This document shows positions 1 to 6,248 of a stretch of DNA of 19,138 nucleotides, piece by piece (the stretch's first letter is position 1; every line of letters starts with the position of its first letter). The notes under the pieces are model-generated. The model worked only from the letters and a program-made list of their open reading frames with translations, made no database searches and was not told the origin of the DNA. The position numbers and the translations under genes are program-made. Origin of the DNA: Candidatus Methanomarinus sp. HR1 (GTDB taxonomy: Archaea > Halobacteriota > Methanosarcinia > Methanosarcinales > Methanocomedenaceae). The stretch is taken from positions 1 to 19,138 of the forward strand of contig MZXQ01000075.1 in the NCBI GenBank assembly GCA_002926195.1, in the 5' to 3' direction.

Positions 1-1
1 C

Positions 2-106
2 ATCAAAGAAGCTATATATCTTTATATCGAAAGTTTTGGTATAGAAGACCTGCCCGATGAGGCATCCGCACCGTTCTGGACTACGATTGAAGTTGCCCAT
101 GCCTAA
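2..106 (+). CDS. hicB: HicB-like antitoxin, C-terminal part (cut by window edge)
   Basis: An open frame enters from the left edge and ends at TAA 104-106, giving 34 residues beginning IKEAIYLYIESFG and ending FWTTIEVAHA. The segment EAIYLYIESFGIEDLP resembles the end of the small HicB/UPF0150 partial-RNase-H fold, where an alternating acidic helix closes the domain. The stop overlaps the start of hicA (ATG 99-101), as in many hicBA modules where antitoxin and toxin are translationally coupled. The family assignment rests on this fragment plus the neighbour, so it is good but not certain. The known role is to bind and neutralise HicA and to repress its own promoter. That promoter lies outside the window. 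Confidence 0.6.
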   Translation: MKEAIYLYIESFGIEDLPDEASAPFWTTIEVAHA

Positions 107-332
107 GCTGCCAATCACATCTGGTAGGAAACTTAAAGCTGCACTAAAAAGTGTGGGATTTATCGAAGTACGGCAGAGGGGTAGTCATGTGTCACTTCAA
201 AAGATCACTCCTGGAAAAACATATAAGACTGTAATCCCACTACATCGTGAACTTGCAAAAGGCACACTTCTTGACATTCTTCACCAAACCGGACTGAGCA
301 AGGATGATCTGCTGGAACTACTCAAGAATTGA
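99..332 (+). CDS. hicA: HicA family mRNA interferase toxin
   Basis: 77 residues, the usual size for HicA (YcfA family, dsRBD-like fold), which cuts mRNA until HicB binds it. The N-terminal helix (SGRKLKAALKSVGF) leads into the strand holding RGSHVSLQK, and His30 in the GSH motif is the expected catalytic histidine. The C-terminal helix GTLLDILHQTGLSKDDLLELL is also typical. The frame is open from 57, but the ATG at 99 gives the canonical length and overlaps the hicB stop by 8 bases, so I take that start. The last 77 coding bases and about 27 bases beyond the stop recur at 2058-2160, so this module was partly duplicated. No change is seen that would inactivate this copy. Confidence 0.85.
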   Translation: MPKLPITSGRKLKAALKSVGFIEVRQRGSHVSLQKITPGKTYKTVIPLHRELAKGTLLDILHQTGLSKDDLLELLKN

Positions 333-359
333 CTGCAGTTCGAAGCACACCTCCATATC
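256..359 (+). repeat. Copy 1 of dispersed repeat: hicA 3' end plus downstream flank
   Basis: Bases 256-359 match 2058-2160 on the same strand with only a handful of substitutions and one gap. The match covers the hicA C-terminal helix, the stop and about 27 noncoding bases (CTGCAGTTCGAAGCACACC onward). Identity continues past the stop codon, so this is a DNA duplication and not just protein conservation. Confidence 0.9.
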
Positions 360-417
360 TATTCTATACCGCCAATTTATACCCACATTAGTAAAAATAT
401 TATCTCTTTCCCAACGA

Positions 418-1197
418 TTAACGGAAAGATATCCGACTTCCCAGATATTCAATAACAAGTCTTATTGCTCTCTCCACACCTATATCCATCTGCTCAGGAA
501 TAATATCGTCACTGTCCGGCCTCTCTCCAATGATGGCTGTTACACAGGCTGTGGGAATATTAAAAAGCCTTCCCATTATAAAAAGCAATGAACATTCCAT
601 TTCCATATTCACCGCACCCAACCTGCTCCAATATCTCACAGCATCGTAATATCTGGTCTCATCGGGCTGGTATCCATGAAAACCATCCTTCCTACCCTGA
701 CCTGTATAAAATGTTGCTGTGGAAACGGTAATTCCACTTACATAAGGAATCTCAAGTTTTTGTGCCATTTTGATCAATTCGTATGTCATCCTGATATCAG
801 GGACGGCTGGATATTCCAGGTCATGAATGATCTGGGGAGATGCCCCGTCGAGCCGTACTGCACCTTCTGAAATAGCAACTTTTCCTGCAGATGCTTCCTT
901 GCTTAAACCGCCGCAAGTGCCGATACGGATCACCCCTTTTAATGCAGGCATGATCTTGAATGCCTCATCTAACATTATTGAAAGGCCGGGTCCACCAATT
1001 CCATGTGAGATCACAGCTATTTTCGTTTTTAGCAATGTTCCTGTCCATATTCTATATTCCCGGTTATTACCGATCATTTCAGGATCATCCAGATAAGAGG
1101 CAATTTTATCTGTTCGTAACGGGTCTCCACAGGTGATCAGCCATTGAGTATTGCTTACAAGATTTTGATCGATAGCCAGATGGTATGTATTGTTCAT
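418..1197 (-). CDS. Nucleoside phosphorylase, uridine-phosphorylase-like (PNP/UDP family)
   Basis: 259 residues, close to the usual 250-260 of hexameric Udp/DeoD enzymes, which split a nucleoside with phosphate into base and pentose-1-phosphate in the cytosol for salvage. Motifs seen in order are CGDPLRTDKIA (phosphate binding), SHGIGGPG, RIGTCGGL, VSTATFYTGQGRKDG and NMEMEC (the Met-Glu pair that holds the ribose). The substrate cannot be fixed; uridine phosphorylase is the best guess. The frame extends to an ATG at 1209, but GAGGTG (1207-1202) lies four bases before the ATG at 1197, so I use the inner start. It stands alone on the minus strand between plus-strand genes, with no visible operon partner. 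The product looks intact. Confidence 0.87.
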   Translation of the reverse strand: MNNTYHLAIDQNLVSNTQWLITCGDPLRTDKIASYLDDPEMIGNNREYRIWTGTLLKTKIAVISHGIGGPGLSIMLDEAFKIMPALKGVIRIGTCGGLSKEASAGKVAISEGAVRLDGASPQIIHDLEYPAVPDIRMTYELIKMAQKLEIPYVSGITVSTATFYTGQGRKDGFHGYQPDETRYYDAVRYWSRLGAVNMEMECSLLFIMGRLFNIPTACVTAIIGERPDSDDIIPEQMDIGVERAIRLVIEYLGSRISFR

Positions 1198-1209
1198 TTT
1201 ACACCTCAT

Positions 1210-1378
1210 ATGCTAATTTAAGCTCTATCAGGTCAGGTTTGATTAGGTCTTGCTTTTCTGTAGATCTTTATACTATCTTCAGAAGCATAAAGATGTATAT
1301 ATGTCAATCCCAATTAATCGATTTTATTTAACATAACATTCATTATATTTGTTATAGAAGAATGTACTTGGTGATATT
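1210..1378. promoter_or_regulatory. Divergent intergenic region with possible TATA boxes
   Basis: This AT-rich gap separates the minus-strand nucleoside phosphorylase from the plus-strand small gene. TTATATTT at 1343-1350 lies about 30 bases before the plus-strand start region and could be its TATA box. On the minus strand, CATATATAC (around 1297-1305) and GTATAAAG (around 1267-1274) are candidates for the phosphorylase gene. The exact boxes are guesses. Confidence 0.3.
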
Positions 1379-1615
1379 ATGATAACACCGGATGAAATTA
1401 AAAAGCAATATAAGGATGAATGGGTGTTAGTTGAAGTTATTGATGAAGATGAAAAAGGAATACCAACCCAGGTTGAACTGATAGCTCATAGTAAAGTAAG
1501 AGATGAGATTTATGAAGTACTGAAAAAAATGAAGGGAAAATACACCCATCAATTTTATACAGGTGATATCCCTAAAAAGGGTTATGTGGTGGCTTTTAAT
1601 GAAATACAATTTTGA
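1379..1615 (+). CDS. Small acidic protein paired with a retropepsin-like protease
   Basis: 78 residues, acidic and soluble, beginning MITPDEIKKQYKDEWVLVEV, with no membrane segment or signal peptide. GGTGAT (1370-1375) precedes the ATG. I recognise no named domain. The stretch DEWVLVEVIDEDEKGIPTQVELIAHSKVRDEIYEVLKKMKG suggests a beta-strand pair followed by a helix, and the end (GDIPKKGYVVAFNEIQF) another strand. Its last 17 bases overlap the next gene, the aspartic protease, so the two are probably translated together. In my recollection short proteins of this type often precede clan AA aspartic proteases in bacteria and archaea, but no function is established. It could be a partner, inhibitor or targeting subunit of the protease. 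Confidence 0.72.
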   Translation: MITPDEIKKQYKDEWVLVEVIDEDEKGIPTQVELIAHSKVRDEIYEVLKKMKGKYTHQFYTGDIPKKGYVVAFNEIQF

Positions 1616-1985
1616 TCCGAAATCATCAATTATCGCGTTAACTGTTACTTTAATAGGAATAAAAAATGAGAAAAAAAAGATTGAAATGGCATTTGATACA
1701 GGTGCTACATATAATTTAATCCCATGGGATGTTGCTGAATCATTAGGATATGAACCGGCATTTTCCAAAAAGAAAGTTAATATAACAACCGCTTCAGGAA
1801 TTGAAAAATCTCCTCTGATTAATGTAGAGTGTATCAGTGTACTTGGAAAAAAAGCGAAAAATATAGAGTGTATTATTCATGATTTGCCTGAAACAAGTCG
1901 AGTAGATGGATTACTTGGTTTAAGTTTCATAAGACACTTTAAAATTTTTCTTGATTTTAAAAAAGGTGTTTTGGAGATTGAATGA
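1599..1985 (+). CDS. Retropepsin-like (clan AA) aspartic protease domain protein
   Basis: 128 residues. The DTGAT motif (Asp33-Thr-Gly) is the catalytic triad of retropepsin-like proteases. It is followed by NLIP, a central strand region, and the C-terminal GLLGLSFIRHFKIFLDF, where the hydrophobic-hydrophobic-Gly element normally supports the active site. With one DTG per chain the enzyme would have to act as a homodimer. No signal peptide or transmembrane helix is seen, so it is cytosolic. The frame is open from 1563, but the ATG at 1599 has GTGGTG seven bases upstream and overlaps the preceding stop, so it is preferred. The natural substrate of these single-domain prokaryotic retropepsins is not known. 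Nothing indicates inactivation. Confidence 0.82.
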   Translation: MKYNFDPKSSIIALTVTLIGIKNEKKKIEMAFDTGATYNLIPWDVAESLGYEPAFSKKKVNITTASGIEKSPLINVECISVLGKKAKNIECIIHDLPETSRVDGLLGLSFIRHFKIFLDFKKGVLEIE

Positions 1986-2015
1986 TTTTACTTTTTAAAA
2001 TAAACTTAACCAATA

Positions 2016-2134
2016 GGAGCAATACATGACTCTAACAGGCCATTGACGAATCGATGACAAAAGGTACACTTCTTGACATTCTCCACCAAACCGGACTGAG
2101 CAAGGATGATCTGCTTGAACTGCTCAGGAACTGA
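2016..2134 (+). pseudogene. Truncated second hicA copy (3' remnant)
   Basis: From 2054 the frame encodes 26 residues, MTKGTLLDILHQTG continuing to LLELLRN and a TGA at 2132-2134, almost the same as the HicA C-terminus. The catalytic N-terminal two thirds, including the GSH motif, are absent. Upstream, AGGAG (2016-2020) with an ATG at 2026 opens only a six-codon frame (MTLTGH), which may be a leftover start from another gene. The piece cannot encode an active toxin. It lies immediately next to the ATPase remnant, with which it shares the junction bases CCATATC. Confidence 0.8.
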
Positions 2135-2160
2135 CTGCAGTTCGAAGCACACCCCATATC
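2058..2160 (+). repeat. Copy 2 of dispersed repeat: hicA 3' end plus flank
   Basis: Partner of 256-359 in direct orientation, 1.8 kb away. The left end starts abruptly inside the hicA frame. The right end stops at CCATATC, which is also the place where the reverse-strand ATPase homology begins. Short shared bases at the join suggest recombination. Confidence 0.88.
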
Positions 2161-2515
2161 CTTAGAGAGTTCGTCCTTATTCAGTATTTGCGCACTATTA
2201 GCTGCAAGATATAATAAAAGAGATTCTACTATCTGCGGCTCTTTTATTTTAAACAATGTTACAATATCATGGTATATTGCCTTGTTCATCACATCATCAC
2301 GAAGAACATAGAAGGCCTTTGTAAGATCAAAGATGTGAAATATCTCGGGAAATCCGCCTGGCACCAAGAAGTATGAGAATTCGATCAAGTTCCAGATATT
2401 CCAGAATCTCTTTCACTTTTGGTCTTATGAATTCCTGTTTAAGTTCGACAGGCACTTTATTTGTGTTCCACCACACGTTTTATCTTAAAAAGGCTTTTAT
2501 GAGTTCTTCTTCCAT
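2153..2515 (-). pseudogene. Decayed AAA ATPase (AAA_14/DUF4143 type) with stop and internal deletion
   Basis: Two frames carry pieces of one familiar archaeal ATPase. From the ATG at 2515 the first frame reads MEEELIKAFLR, a TAA at 2482-2480, then NVWWNTNKVPVELKQEFIRP and on to ILILLGARR at 2354, the residues just before the Walker A GKTT. The second frame then continues from the same bases as FLVPGGFPEIF, followed by RDDVMNKAIYHDIV, LFKIKEPQIVESLLLYLAANS and LNKDELSKDMG, which is the DUF4143 C-terminal half. The whole P-loop, Walker B and sensor region is missing. The overlap of the two frames is GTGCCAGGCGG (2364-2354), so a deletion at a short repeat is likely. The 3' end is also cut off by the hicA repeat. 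No product is expected. Confidence 0.85.
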
Positions 2516-2644
2516 TGATCTATATTTGGCTTATAGGTATATCTACTTTACTATAATTCTTATTTTTAGTAATGTTTGTTTTACTTTAAGTTTGATATTT
2601 AGCAAAAATAGCTTCCTCAAAGCTACATTTTTCAGGCATTTATA
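2516..2644. other. AT-rich gap between ATPase remnant and natB-type gene
   Basis: No open frame with recognisable content. On the minus strand it would be the region after the permease stop and the former promoter of the ATPase remnant; AAATATAG near 2521-2528 is a possible TATA box. T-rich stretches occur but no clear hairpin. Confidence 0.35.
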
Positions 2645-3892
2645 TTATCGCATATATTGCACAATCGTCCTGATATCAGGCCGTTTCCCATACATAAGAA
2701 GTCCAACCCTGAATAACCGGCTTGATAAGATTATTACAAAATAAACTGACACAATAAGTATCAAAATGCTAGCTGCTATCTGGTATACAGGTACATCACT
2801 AACTGCAATCCTGCTCATCATTGCAACCGGAGATGTCAATGGAAACAGTGAGAGGAATGTCGAAATAGCGCCATCGGGTTTGGTGATCAATACCTGCATG
2901 AACATCATGGGTGCGATAGCAATAAAAGTGAAAATACCTACAAGCTGCTGAGCTTCTTGCATTGAGCCGCTTATGGCACCTACTCCGGCCATTATACTTG
3001 CAAATAATAAAAATCCAAGAATAAAGTATACAAATGCCAGAAGCAATACCAATGGCTTGATCACAACAGGAAGAACGTAGATCGATCCCATAGTGCCAAT
3101 AGAAATCCAGATTGTGATCTGTAACAATCCGACACAACCCAGTCCGATGATCTTTCCGGTAAGCAGCTCGCGTGGAGTCAGGGAAGATAAAATAATCTCT
3201 ATAACCCTGGTCTCCTTTTCTTCGGCAACTCCTCTTAGCAGGTATCCTGATGCTGAAAAAATAGTGATGATCAGGAGCATTCCTGTAATGAACGGAAGAG
3301 CAAAATCACCTATAATATCAGAGATTCCCTTCTCTTTAACATCGCCTACAGTATCTATAGTGAATAATTTCATATCTACAGGTTCTATGATCCTCCCAAG
3401 AGTATCATCATCCACTTTGTCTGTTAATAATGTTGTGATGATTATTTCAGAAAGTTGGGCGGATAATTCCATTTCCTGGAAATCAAATCCACTATTTGTG
3501 CTATATAATTCAATCGTACCGTTTTGTAAGTAATCATCTGGAATTATGATATATGAGGAGATCGTCTTAGAAATAATAGCTTTTTCTGCTTCTTCATTAC
3601 CAGTGTATTGTATAAATTCGATGCTTTCATTTATCTTTTTTACGGATACTATTACCTGGGATCCTGCTGTGTTCTTAGAAGACAGATTAAACAAACCTGT
3701 TTGGTCGATATATCCAATACTCTTTAAGTCAGGATCATCATCAAATACCATCAGATTAGCCATCATCGGGATGGCCATGATCAATAAAAAAAAGATAGGA
3801 AATCCAAAAGTAATAAGCAGAAACTGCTTGCGCTTGACGATCTTAAGGAATTCGAATCTGGCTACTATTAATGATCTATTCAGTAATACCAC
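2645..3892 (-). CDS. natB: ABC-2 type permease, NatB-like exporter subunit
   Basis: 415 residues. One N-terminal membrane helix (about 22-47, FLLITFGFPIFFLLIMAI) is followed by a large outside loop (about 50-195) and then five or six helices up to about residue 395. That is the NatB/YhaP (ABC2_membrane_3) layout. The signature GVAEEKETRVIEI.LSS...ELLTGKIIG lies just after the second helix, as in Na+/drug exporter permeases of this family. The start is a GTG at 3892, giving a 17-base overlap with the ATPase gene upstream; no ATG exists nearby in frame. It would pair with that ATPase to form the exporter. The substrate is not predictable; NatAB exports sodium, while others handle lipids or antibiotics. 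Confidence 0.87.
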   Translation of the reverse strand: MVLLNRSLIVARFEFLKIVKRKQFLLITFGFPIFFLLIMAIPMMANLMVFDDDPDLKSIGYIDQTGLFNLSSKNTAGSQVIVSVKKINESIEFIQYTGNEEAEKAIISKTISSYIIIPDDYLQNGTIELYSTNSGFDFQEMELSAQLSEIIITTLLTDKVDDDTLGRIIEPVDMKLFTIDTVGDVKEKGISDIIGDFALPFITGMLLIITIFSASGYLLRGVAEEKETRVIEIILSSLTPRELLTGKIIGLGCVGLLQITIWISIGTMGSIYVLPVVIKPLVLLLAFVYFILGFLLFASIMAGVGAISGSMQEAQQLVGIFTFIAIAPMMFMQVLITKPDGAISTFLSLFPLTSPVAMMSRIAVSDVPVYQIAASILILIVSVYFVIILSSRLFRVGLLMYGKRPDIRTIVQYMR

Positions 3893-4793
3893 CCTCTACA
3901 ATCTCTATGAAAATATCATTTAACGATGGAGTTGTCTGCTCAAACCGTATAATCTCAACTCTTTTTATAAGTTCTTCAAGCAGCGGCTGTATATCATCTG
4001 CATCTTGTAGTATTAGCTCTACAAAAGTATCATGTTCTATTACCTTCCTGATACAATCAAGTCCGGAAAATGCATCGACACTCCCATCAAATTCGAGGAT
4101 CACAGAATTGTTCTTAAGGTTTTTTCTATATTTCTTCCTGATCCTGTCTACTGTATCATATAACACTACACTGCCTTTATTGATCATTAGTATCCGGTCG
4201 CACAGGGTTTGTACCTGCTCCATTATGTGTGTTGAGAGAATTATAGTCTTACCTGCCTTTTTTTGTTCAAGCAGGATGTTAATGATGAGCTTGGTATTCA
4301 CAGGGTCCAGACCTGAAAACGGCTCATCTACTACTATAATATCAGGATCGTGGATAATAGCAGCTATGAACTGGATCTTTTGCTGCATACCTTTGGAAAG
4401 CTCTTCTACTTTTTTTTCCTTATGCTCATACATCTCAATTAAACGTAAAAGATACTCTGCTTTTTCTTGAGCCTGCTTTTTAGGGATTCCTTTAAGCTGT
4501 GCCAGATATACCAGATGGTCGGTGATCTTTGTTGTTTTATATAGTCCCCTCTCCTCGGGAAGATAACCTATCCTGTCCTTTGCAGCATAGTCAGGTGTAC
4601 TATCAAAGACCTTGATACTTCCTGAATCAGATGTTATAATATCAAGCAGCATTCGAAGAATTGTGGTTTTTCCGGCACCGTTGGGCCCTAACAGTCCGAA
4701 TATCTCACCCTGGTTCACTGAAAATGAAATGTTGTTAATAACCTGTGTATCATTGTATGATTTCGAAATATCTGTTAATTCTATAATTGCCAT
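3876..4793 (-). CDS. natA: ABC transporter ATP-binding protein, NatA-like
   Basis: 305 residues, the usual length for this class. The nucleotide-binding domain has Walker A GPNGAGKTT (36-44), the signature LSKGMQQK (132-139, the common NatA variant of LSGGQ), Walker B IIVVDEP with catalytic Glu157, the D-loop SGLDP and the switch histidine in LSTHIMEQ. A C-terminal extension of the DUF4162 type (about 225-300) ends in FEQTTPSLNDIFIEIVE, as in many NatA/CcmA-like exporter ATPases. The ATG at 4793 lies 14 bases after the DUF6544-like gene, and the stop overlaps the permease gene. Dimers would drive the permease by ATP hydrolysis at the inner face of the membrane. All catalytic elements are present. 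Confidence 0.93.
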   Translation of the reverse strand: MAIIELTDISKSYNDTQVINNISFSVNQGEIFGLLGPNGAGKTTILRMLLDIITSDSGSIKVFDSTPDYAAKDRIGYLPEERGLYKTTKITDHLVYLAQLKGIPKKQAQEKAEYLLRLIEMYEHKEKKVEELSKGMQQKIQFIAAIIHDPDIIVVDEPFSGLDPVNTKLIINILLEQKKAGKTIILSTHIMEQVQTLCDRILMINKGSVVLYDTVDRIRKKYRKNLKNNSVILEFDGSVDAFSGLDCIRKVIEHDTFVELILQDADDIQPLLEELIKRVEIIRFEQTTPSLNDIFIEIVEGGITE

Positions 4794-4807
4794 TTATATC
4801 AGTTCAT

Positions 4808-5623
4808 TTATTCTTGAGGTGTCTGGAATTCCACATTATATTCAACACCATCAATTGTCATATAAGACCACGGACTGTTTTCCTTTTCCCAGCTATGTGC
4901 AATCTGTCCCGGTATCATTATATCATGATACGTCTTCCAGTCAGAATAATCAACGCACCAATGTGACTTATACTCTTCCTGATCATTATAACGCCAGGCG
5001 CTCATCTGTGTCATGAATCCACTCACCGGATCAAACCTGACAAGCAGACTGTCTTCCTTTTCACCATGAGGAACCACCAGGCGGGCACTTGATGCATTTA
5101 TTGCTTCCCAGCGAATATTTTGGTCTGTAACAAATACAGACGGTATCAGGACAGCTTCTGACCACATGATCAGGTTTTGACCATGTTTTACCTTTTCATC
5201 TGTTACATCCATAGTAAATATATCTTGTGTTTGAAAGACCCCTCCCTCTTTGAGGTAGAACTCATGTCCTGTAAGTATCGGGAATCTGTACCATGTAACC
5301 TCCATATCGCGGTAAAATTCCTGGGATGGAATGTAGCATCCTTTAAAGCGAACAGGCATCCAGACATGGAGTATTTTACTTTTTCCACGTCCCCATACAA
5401 CGGCGGACTCTATTACAGGGATTTGATCTCCCATTATAGTATTCAGGTAGCGTTCAACCGGAGCAGGGAGATCAGATGGAAGCGGGACTGTGACAAGTTC
5501 TGGTGTAGTATCATGGTATGGTGGAAAACTTTTCGGTCCGATATGAAATCCCAATCCTGCTATGATCAACAGGATCATTATCGTACAGAAAAACACTGAA
5601 ATAATTTTAAGTAGCGTAGCCAT
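4808..5623 (-). CDS. Membrane-anchored DUF6544-like protein of unknown function
   Basis: 271 residues from the ATG at 5623. The start encodes MATLLKIISVFFCTIMILLIIAG, one hydrophobic helix that anchors the protein or serves as a signal. The rest looks like an extracytoplasmic beta-rich domain. LPAPVERYLN right after the membrane segment, GRGKSK, EVTWYRFP, WSEAVLIPSVF and the closing WEKENSPWSYMTIDGVEYN recall the DUF6544 family, which I recognise only by pattern. The frame is open to 5737, but that extension contains the 23-bp tandem repeat and lacks a better ribosome site, so the inner ATG is favoured. The gene is first in an operon with the NatA/NatB pair and may be an accessory or substrate-handling protein of that exporter. 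Confidence 0.72.
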   Translation of the reverse strand: MATLLKIISVFFCTIMILLIIAGLGFHIGPKSFPPYHDTTPELVTVPLPSDLPAPVERYLNTIMGDQIPVIESAVVWGRGKSKILHVWMPVRFKGCYIPSQEFYRDMEVTWYRFPILTGHEFYLKEGGVFQTQDIFTMDVTDEKVKHGQNLIMWSEAVLIPSVFVTDQNIRWEAINASSARLVVPHGEKEDSLLVRFDPVSGFMTQMSAWRYNDQEEYKSHWCVDYSDWKTYHDIMIPGQIAHSWEKENSPWSYMTIDGVEYNVEFQTPQE

Positions 5624-5636
5624 GCTTTTTTCCGCC

Positions 5637-5690
5637 TGAATATAATAAGAGTGTCGTACTGAATATAATAAAAGTGTCGTACTGAATTTA
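5637..5690. repeat. 23-bp tandem direct repeat ahead of the exporter operon
   Basis: TGAATATAATAAGAGTGTCG.AC at 5637-5659 is followed directly by a second copy at 5660-5682 with a single G-to-A change, and by a third partial copy (TGAATTTA, 5683-5690). It lies 14 bases before the chosen start of the first operon gene (minus strand). Read in that direction, each unit is GTACGACAC followed by a T/A-rich stretch that could be a TATA-like box. This suggests a duplicated promoter or operator. If translation began at 5737 it would be coding instead. Confidence 0.8.
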
Positions 5691-5790
5691 AGGTTTTGTA
5701 TATTTTCCCATAAAACGTTAAATTCTATGATTTGCAAGAGACAGACGGGTTGCAGTTATCCGGTATATGGTCTAAAATCTTCAGCGACAA

Positions 5791-6243
5791 CTATTTCACA
5801 TAAAATTTTACACCGATCTTGAACAATCTCAGTGTAGGCAATTCTATCAAAGAACATCCGGTCTGCTGCTTAATCTCATTAAGAATCCGCTCAAGTCTTT
5901 GTCTTGTTTGTGCAGATACTGTAAACCAGATATTATATTCACCAGGCCGCAGATAATTATGAGAAACTTCATTAAAGTTGTTAATGATCCGGGCCACTTC
6001 TTCTATTCTCTCATCAGGCACTTTTACGGCAGCTAAAGTGCTTTCACCACCTGCTTTTTTAATATTCAGGATAGGGCCGATCCTCCTGATAGCACCTTGC
6101 TTGGTAAGGTACTTGATCCTGTGAATAATCTCATTCTCATCCGAATGTAGTTTTAATGCGAGTTCCCTGAATGGTTTCTCAACTAATGGAAAATCCAGTT
6201 GAATCTCGTTAAGTATGGCTTTATCCAGATCATCCAGCTCAAT
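5791..6243 (-). CDS. Siroheme decarboxylase subunit, AhbA/AhbB type (start codon unclear)
   Basis: The frame encodes about 150 residues with an Lrp/AsnC-like layout. The N-terminal winged helix (ELDDLDKAILNEIQLDF to GAIRRIGPILN) is followed by a C-terminal RAM-like half with AAVKVPDERIEEVA, SHNYLRPGEYNIWFTVSAQ and ELPTLRLFKIGVKFYV. AhbA and AhbB together remove the two acetate carboxyls of siroheme to give 12,18-didecarboxysiroheme. This matches one of the two subunits, but I cannot tell which. No ATG, GTG or TTG is in frame from the upstream TGA (6255-6253) until GTG 6021, which would lose the whole helix-turn-helix half. ATT 6243 or ATA 6246 are the only candidates, or a one-base error lies nearby. 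The gene follows ahbD directly, so both are probably co-transcribed. Confidence 0.82.
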   Translation of the reverse strand: MELDDLDKAILNEIQLDFPLVEKPFRELALKLHSDENEIIHRIKYLTKQGAIRRIGPILNIKKAGGESTLAAVKVPDERIEEVARIINNFNEVSHNYLRPGEYNIWFTVSAQTRQRLERILNEIKQQTGCSLIELPTLRLFKIGVKFYVK

Positions 6244-6248
6244 TATAT

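Noticed and set aside
2032..2388. Minus-strand 118-codon frame as a separate gene.
   Set aside because: Its first 79 codons are the C-terminal half of the broken ATPase and the rest is the antisense of the hicA repeat. It is a chance fusion frame.
1..2644. Transposon or insertion sequence as the cause of the rearrangements on the left.
   Set aside because: No transposase, terminal inverted repeats or target-site duplications were seen. The joins fit short-homology recombination better.
2373..2744. Plus-strand 123-codon frame as a membrane protein gene.
   Set aside because: It is antisense to the ATPase remnant and the end of the permease gene, has no ribosome site, and its hydrophobic look comes from AT-rich and reverse-complement membrane codons.
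3871..4470. Plus-strand 199-codon serine- and isoleucine-rich frame.
   Set aside because: It is antisense to the NatA gene, whose motifs are complete. Its Ser/Ile richness mirrors codons of the real gene.
5637..5690. Tandem 23-bp units as a small CRISPR array.
   Set aside because: The units touch directly without spacers, and no cas gene is in the window. No CRISPR array was seen elsewhere.
5624..5737. Upstream extension of the DUF6544-like gene to 5737.
   Set aside because: It would place 38 residues, including the translated tandem repeat, before a clear N-terminal membrane helix. The inner ATG gives the expected signal-anchor layout.
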